Shown one piece after another: positions 22,962 to 26,711 of a stretch of 26,711 nucleotides of DNA (within the stretch, counting starts at the first letter, position 1; each line of letters starts with the position of its first letter). The stretch covers positions 1-26,711 of the IMG/VR virus record IMGVR_UViG_3300006641_000148. One strand, given 5' to 3'. The notes beneath the pieces are model-generated. The model was not told the DNA's origin and ran no database searches. It saw only the letters and a list, made by a program, of their open reading frames with translations. Source of the DNA: a virus. The position numbers and the translations under genes were made by a program.

Positions 22962-24677
22962 TCAGAGCAGCATCAGCTCGTAATCGGATCCCAGCACCAC
23001 CGAGTCTCCCGGTTTGATCGCCCGTGAGAGGGCCATGATCAGTGCAACGATGCCGTCGATCTTGTTTTCTGCTCGCTCCTTGCGCGGATAGATGTTGTCT
23101 TTGGCGTCCAGGTGGGCGACCACGTTGCTGGCCATCCACGTGAGCACAGGGTCGCCGTCGTGGACCAGCTTTCTTTGCAGCACCAGGGCTTCGAGCGTTT
23201 TCATAGGTTCGCTGAAATTCAGTACCGTGGGCCGCACTTCGATCATGGGTAGCCCCTCGGCCAGCATGCGTGTCGACAACTGGGTGGCCTGAAAGGGATC
23301 GAAGGCCACTGCCTGGACGGCAAAGCGCGAGACCAGGTCCAGCAGGTCGGCCTCGATCCAGCCAAAATCGATCACGTTGCCCGGCGTCACGGTCAGGCGC
23401 CCCGTCCGCATCCAGCCGGGGTACTGGCTATTGCCCGCTGCCTGGACCGTGTCCTCGGGCAGGTAATACTTTCCAAACACCACGTAGGCGTCTGAGATCT
23501 CGGGGTGCTGAAACATCAGCATCAGCGCCGCGATGTCGGTCTTGCTGGCCAGGTCCAGGCCCACCCAACACGGCTGCCCCGTAAAAGCCTCGATATCCAG
23601 GGACGAGTCGCCGCAGGCATCCCAGGCCCGCATGTCCATCCAGGCCGTATCAGCGTTGACCCATTCGTTGAGGTGCTTCGTCTTGAAGTTATTGACCGCA
23701 CTGGGCAGTTGCATAGCCTTGGCCTGCAAAGGTCCCAAGATCTCGGGCCGGACCGATATGCCCCAGTTGGGGTTGGCTTTGACCAGGGCGTTCTCCGTGG
23801 TCCAGTCGTCCCCGTCATCAAGCCCGTACACGATCCCGAACTGGGTATCGTCTTCAAACACACCGTTGAGCAGCTTCGTCACGAAGGTTCGAGCCTCATA
23901 GCAAATGCCAGCCCGGTTACTTCCGGCTGTAGTGATCACCCACAGCAACGAGTTGTCCCGCTTGCCGGTTCCGGTCTCGACCACGTCGTAGACGGTGCGC
24001 GTTTTGTGCGCGTGAAGTTCATCGACACAACCAAAGTGGATGTTCAGGCCATCCAGCGTCGAGCCTTCAGCCGACAAGGCTTCAAACTTTGAACCCGACG
24101 CCAACACATGCATGTTGTGCGCTCCAACGTTCACAGCGAAGCGGCTTCGAAATCCGGCGCTGCGCCTAGCCATCGTCTGGGCGTCACCGAAGACGATGCG
24201 CGCCTGATCTCGGGTCGTAGCCAAGGAGTACACCTCGGCACCTCCCTCGCCGTCGGCTGCCAGCATGTACAGCGCCACGGCCGAGGACAGCGTTGATTTG
24301 GCGTTGCCGCGCGGCACCTCGATGTACGAGCGCCGATATCGCCGCTTGCCGTCGCTCTTCACCCAGCCAAAAACCGTCGACAGAATGAATATCTGCCACG
24401 GCTCCAAAGTGATCGACTCGCCAGCCAGAGGCCCCTTCACGTGCGGCAGCCGCTCAATGAAGGCGCAGAGGTTGTCGGCCGGGCAGAAGCTGCGCCCATC
24501 GCGGTCCACCAGCTTTGGGTTAAAGCGGTACGGACTGCCTTTGCCCTTGAAACGGGCTAAATCGTTGAGCTGCCTCTGGCATGCCAACTGCACCCAGCGG
24601 CAGCTCAGGATTTCACCAGCCACCACCTGCTCGGCGTACTGCCTGGCGATCTTGGCCGTTTGGTTCTTGGCACTCAT
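22962..24677 (-). CDS. Terminase large subunit
   Basis: Predicted 571-residue DNA packaging motor. The ATPase half has a Walker A-type motif VPRGNAKST at 121-129 and a Walker B pair CVDE at 217-220 (FGCVDELHAHK). The RNase H-like nuclease half starts with VGLDLASKTDIAAL, containing the first metal ligand D375, and later has AVAFDPFQATQLS and a C-terminal KIDGIVALIMALSRA segment. The N-terminus (ARQYAEQVVAGEILSC) is typical of HK97-type large subunits. The ATG at 24677 has no recognisable Shine-Dalgarno sequence, which may reflect the inserted toxin-antitoxin segment that separates it from the small subunit gene. Confidence 0.95.
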   Translation of the reverse strand: MSAKNQTAKIARQYAEQVVAGEILSCRWVQLACQRQLNDLARFKGKGSPYRFNPKLVDRDGRSFCPADNLCAFIERLPHVKGPLAGESITLEPWQIFILSTVFGWVKSDGKRRYRRSYIEVPRGNAKSTLSSAVALYMLAADGEGGAEVYSLATTRDQARIVFGDAQTMARRSAGFRSRFAVNVGAHNMHVLASGSKFEALSAEGSTLDGLNIHFGCVDELHAHKTRTVYDVVETGTGKRDNSLLWVITTAGSNRAGICYEARTFVTKLLNGVFEDDTQFGIVYGLDDGDDWTTENALVKANPNWGISVRPEILGPLQAKAMQLPSAVNNFKTKHLNEWVNADTAWMDMRAWDACGDSSLDIEAFTGQPCWVGLDLASKTDIAALMLMFQHPEISDAYVVFGKYYLPEDTVQAAGNSQYPGWMRTGRLTVTPGNVIDFGWIEADLLDLVSRFAVQAVAFDPFQATQLSTRMLAEGLPMIEVRPTVLNFSEPMKTLEALVLQRKLVHDGDPVLTWMASNVVAHLDAKDNIYPRKERAENKIDGIVALIMALSRAIKPGDSVVLGSDYELMLL

Positions 24678-24700
24678 GCAAGGGTGATTTCAATCATGTA

Positions 24701-24729
24701 TTGACATCAGCTACACATCCAGCTAGGAT
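24701..24729 (+). promoter_or_regulatory. Sigma-70-type promoter of toxin-antitoxin operon
   Basis: TTGACA at 24701-24706 is separated by exactly 17 bases from TAGGAT at 24724-24729. Transcription would begin near 24736, about 28 bases before the antitoxin start. It lies in the 86-base divergent gap between the terminase large subunit and antitoxin genes. Confidence 0.8.
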
Positions 24730-24731
24730 TC

Positions 24732-24748
24732 GTGTATCTGTTGTGTAT
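24732..24748 (+). promoter_or_regulatory. Putative antitoxin operator (GTGTAT direct repeats)
   Basis: GTGTAT occurs at 24732-24737 and again at 24743-24748, 11 bases apart, about one helical turn. TACACA at 24712-24717 is an inverted partner of TGTGTA at 24742-24747. The repeats overlap the expected transcription start, a suitable location for autorepression by a ribbon-helix-helix antitoxin. Binding is inferred. Confidence 0.5.
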
Positions 24749-24763
24749 TCGTTTGGAGATGCC

Positions 24764-25033
24764 ATGCGTGACGCCGCCATCAATTTGCGAGCCCTGCCTC
24801 AACAGCGCGACCTGATCGACCAGGCCGCGCACCTGCTTGGGAAAAACCGGTCTGACTTCATGCTGGAAGCCGCCTGCGACAAGGCTCAGTCGGTGCTGCT
24901 TGACCAGGTGTTCTTCAGCCTGGATGACGCCAAGTTCCGGGAGTTCACGGCCATGCTGGATGCGCCGGTACAACCCAACCCAGGGCTGGAACGCTTGCTG
25001 GCGGTCAAGGCCCCCTGGAAAGTTGGCGCATGA
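24764..25033 (+). CDS. DUF1778 ribbon-helix-helix antitoxin (TacA/AtaR-like)
   Basis: Predicted 89-residue antitoxin. Residues MRDAAINLRALPQQRDLIDQ form the N-terminal strand-helix of a ribbon-helix-helix DNA-binding domain, followed by AAHLLGKNRSDFMLEAA, and the C-terminal toxin-neutralising tail ends in NPGLERLLAVKAPW, as in the DUF1778 family. It should dimerise, bind its own promoter and inhibit the GNAT toxin. TGGAG lies five bases before the ATG; upstream in-frame sequence covers the promoter and is not coding. The stop overlaps the toxin start as ATGA. This pair is on the opposite strand to all other genes and splits the terminase genes. Confidence 0.92.
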   Translation: MRDAAINLRALPQQRDLIDQAAHLLGKNRSDFMLEAACDKAQSVLLDQVFFSLDDAKFREFTAMLDAPVQPNPGLERLLAVKAPWKVGA

Positions 25034-25518
25034 ACTTGCGTGCCCCGGAGTCGTTGTCACCGGATCACCAAGTCAGCTCATTCGCCTGCGGCGAATCCAC
25101 GCTCGACGAGTGGCTCAAACGTCGCGCTCTGGGCAACCAGGCCAGTGGTGCCAGCCGCACGTTCGTCGTCACAACCCCAGAGCGTGAGGTCATGGGCTAC
25201 TACGCTTTGGCTGCAGGTGCCGTCGCGCACCAAGATGCTGCCCGGTCCATTCGTCAAAACATGCCCGATCCAGTTCCAGTGATGGTCCTGGCCCGGTTGG
25301 CTATCGATGCCCGAGCGCAAGGAATGAAACTGGGGGCAGCCTTGCTTCAGGATGCGCTACAGCGCTGTGTTCTGGTATCGCAAAACACAGGTGTGCGAGC
25401 CATGCTTGTGCATGCACTCAACGATCGTGCCCGCCAGTTTTACGAGTACTACGGTTTTAAGGCATCGCCCGTACATCCCATGACACTGATGCTGCGGATC
25501 AATCAGTCATCAATCTGA
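25030..25518 (+). CDS. GNAT-family acetyltransferase toxin (TacT/AtaT-like)
   Basis: Predicted 162-residue toxin. Known relatives block translation by acetylating the amino group of aminoacyl-tRNA with acetyl-CoA. Visible features are HQVSSFACGESTLDEWLKRR at the N-terminus, SRTFVVTTPEREVMGYYAL, the acetyl-CoA binding region VMVLARLAIDARAQGMKLG at about 85-102 and the conserved tyrosine motif QFYEYYGF at about 137-143. QGMKLG departs slightly from the usual QGxGLG. It is coupled to the antitoxin by a four-base overlap. Its stop is only three bases from the convergent terminase small subunit stop, so no terminator fits between them. Confidence 0.93.
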   Translation: MNLRAPESLSPDHQVSSFACGESTLDEWLKRRALGNQASGASRTFVVTTPEREVMGYYALAAGAVAHQDAARSIRQNMPDPVPVMVLARLAIDARAQGMKLGAALLQDALQRCVLVSQNTGVRAMLVHALNDRARQFYEYYGFKASPVHPMTLMLRINQSSI

Positions 25519-25521
25519 TCT

Positions 25522-25986
25522 TCAGCCAGCGATTTCAGCCCAGGGATCGTTCTTGTCGACCAAATCCTGCGGCACCTGAACCCGCGAGCGCGATGCGGGG
25601 GTGAACCCCATCTCCGTCTCGTAGCCCTTCATCTCCTGAGCCAGATCTCGGATTACATCCATGAGCGGCGAGCGACGCAAGATGCCGCTTGGGGTTTTGA
25701 TGATCATGCCGGCCACACCCGATCGATTGATTTTGCCCAACGCCTCACGGTAAAGCCCAGCGCAGTTGGCCCAGCGCTCCAACACGGATGCGTCAAGCGA
25801 TGACAACAAACCCGGCGGCGCGTTCTCCACCGCATAGATCCAGGCCTCCTTAGCGATATCGGACATGTACTCAGGTGGCTCACCCAACTGCCCGCCTGGG
25901 CGCGGCTCATGCGGGTTGGTTCGGCATTTCTGAAGCGTGCCCTTGATCTTCTTGACCGCCACAGGCAAAGGTTTACGGCCGGCCAT
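25522..25986 (-). CDS. Terminase small subunit, P27 family
   Basis: Predicted 154-residue DNA-recognition subunit of the packaging enzyme. The P27-family (Terminase_4) features are the N-terminal MAGRKPLPVAVKKIKGTLQK, the proline-rich EPRPGGQLGEPPEYM and the segment AKEAWIYAVENAPPGLLSSLDASVLERWANC. Its C-terminal part (ETEMGFTPASRSRVQVP) is also typical. The ATG at 25986 overlaps the upstream small gene by 14 bases. Its usual downstream partner, the large subunit, is pushed away by the plus-strand toxin-antitoxin pair. Confidence 0.93.
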   Translation of the reverse strand: MAGRKPLPVAVKKIKGTLQKCRTNPHEPRPGGQLGEPPEYMSDIAKEAWIYAVENAPPGLLSSLDASVLERWANCAGLYREALGKINRSGVAGMIIKTPSGILRRSPLMDVIRDLAQEMKGYETEMGFTPASRSRVQVPQDLVDKNDPWAEIAG

Positions 25987-26227
25987 GTGGCTCCAACTCT
26001 TCGGCTTGGACTACAAGCTGCGAAAGCTCGGATAGGGTCATTGCATGCAGATCCTCCGGCTGGGCCGGGGACATGTCTTCCGGTCCCGCCGAGATCCATG
26101 ACGATGCATCTAGCCTCTCGATCTCGGCCAAGTCTGCCATGTAAGCCTGTTCAGCGGTCATTTCTGGCATTGGGTTGTCCAAAAAAAGTTTTTCAATTTG
26201 CACGCGGAAAAATTTGGGCAGGCGCAC
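25973..26227 (-). CDS. Small hypothetical protein upstream of terminase
   Basis: Predicted 84-residue protein, mostly helical and acidic (MPEMTAEQAYMADLAEIERL, LHAMTLSELSQLVVQAEELE), with a basic N-terminal segment (RLPKFFRVQIEKLF). I know no defined function. The GTG at 26227 is used for the full frame; an internal ATG at 26170 is the alternative, and neither has a strong ribosome site. The end overlaps the terminase small subunit start by 14 bases, which suggests coupling. It may be a packaging accessory, but only position supports this. Confidence 0.6.
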   Translation of the reverse strand: MRLPKFFRVQIEKLFLDNPMPEMTAEQAYMADLAEIERLDASSWISAGPEDMSPAQPEDLHAMTLSELSQLVVQAEELEPHGRP

Positions 26228-26254
26228 GCATCGTGGCTCGCCATCCCTAGAGAT

Positions 26255-26638
26255 TCACCCCCCCTGGGGGGCTACTGACCGCCCTGCTGACTCGCGGGCG
26301 GTCTTGCGGTTGTGACAGGACACGCACAGCGACTGCAGGTTGCTCACATCAAACCGCGCGCCGCCGTCCTTGATTGGCTGTACGTGGTCCACGACCCGGG
26401 CCGCAACCAACTGCCCCTTGGCACCACAAGCGCTGCACAAGGGGTGTTCGCGCAGGAAGGCCGCCCTCACCGAGCGCCACTGGCGTGATTGGTAGAAGCC
26501 CGCCTCCGCATCGAACCCACGCCGCGCACGCCCGTAATCGCGATGAATCAAGGACCTGTGAGCCTCGCAGAACCCGGGCACCGTTACCACCGCGGCGCAT
26601 CCCGGATATCGGCAGGGAGTGGGTGCACTTAGGGGCAT
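26255..26638 (-). CDS. HNH endonuclease, packaging-associated
   Basis: Predicted 127-residue HNH nuclease. Zinc-type cysteine pairs C68/C71 (PLCSAC) and C105/C108 (LCVSCHNRKT) frame the active-site motif VVDHVQPIKDGG, followed by N100 and H109-N110. An extra N-terminal C9-x4-C14-x9-C24-x2-H27 group may bind a second zinc. HNH proteins next to terminase genes are required for cos-type DNA packaging and specific cleavage in HK97-like phages. It is the most upstream gene visible in the operon. The C-terminus is encoded by a C/G palindrome at 26258-26271. Confidence 0.93.
   Translation of the reverse strand: MPLSAPTPCRYPGCAAVVTVPGFCEAHRSLIHRDYGRARRGFDAEAGFYQSRQWRSVRAAFLREHPLCSACGAKGQLVAARVVDHVQPIKDGGARFDVSNLQSLCVSCHNRKTARESAGRSVAPQGG
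26258..26271. repeat. Extreme C/G palindrome at HNH 3' end
   Basis: Seven C, one T and six G in a row give a near-perfect 6-6 dyad. It falls within the last codons of the HNH gene, 31 bases before the next small gene. It could be a strong mRNA hairpin or part of a DNA element such as a cos-region; only the symmetry is seen. Confidence 0.7.
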
Positions 26639-26711
26639 CTGCAGCGGCCTTCGAACTGATTCAAGAAAGAAGCAACTGCTTCGGAGATTCCGCTTGGCTT
26701 CCTCTGGAAAC

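Noticed and set aside
26669-26682. Palindrome GAAGCA-AC-TGCTTC upstream of the HNH gene
   Set aside because: Short arms and no matching second site; insufficient to call an operator or promoter element.
1-26711. CRISPR array, tRNA genes, rRNA genes, insertion sequence or integrase
   Set aside because: None was found: no regularly spaced direct repeats at the DNA level, no tRNA-like cloverleaf noticed and no transposase or recombinase protein in any frame examined.

Overview
The whole window is phage DNA: the late (packaging, head, tail, fibre, lysis) half of a lambda/HK97-type siphovirus or prophage. Nearly every gene is on the minus strand, so the operon reads from the right end of the window to the left. 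Base composition is roughly 55-65% G+C (higher in the head/tail genes, somewhat lower by eye at about 1.6-4.4 kb). The gene order and the phiE125-like connector suggest a betaproteobacterial (Burkholderiales-like) host; that is inference, because no host gene, integrase, repressor or att site is visible.

Layout in order of transcription: HNH endonuclease, a small unknown gene and terminase small subunit (26.6-25.5 kb); an inserted plus-strand type II toxin-antitoxin pair (DUF1778 antitoxin plus GNAT toxin, 24.7-25.5 kb) that splits the terminase genes; terminase large subunit, HK97 portal, S49-type prohead protease, capsid and connector genes (24.7-17.1 kb); the tail module (17.1-7.3 kb) with tail tube, G/GT chaperone pair joined by a -1 frameshift at A7, tape measure, and lambda-like M, L, K, I and J proteins; a fibre module (7.2-1.6 kb); and a lysis cassette (DUF6127 membrane protein, three-helix holin, GH24 endolysin, 1.5-0.27 kb). 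Most junctions are stop/start overlaps, which points to translational coupling.

The most unusual part is the fibre module. A repeat-stalk fibre (13 copies of an 18-residue unit) is followed by a second fibre whose last residues are NCNCDCNCC. Three tightly coupled genes follow: a cysteine-free protein of unknown function, a putative 2-oxoglutarate/Fe(II) oxygenase and a radical SAM enzyme with a complete SPASM cysteine set. The working hypothesis is that the phage carries its own post-translational modification system for the Cys/Asn-rich tip of its tail fibre. The sequence shows the motifs and the coupling; the modification itself is inference. A rho-independent terminator separates this module from the lysis genes.
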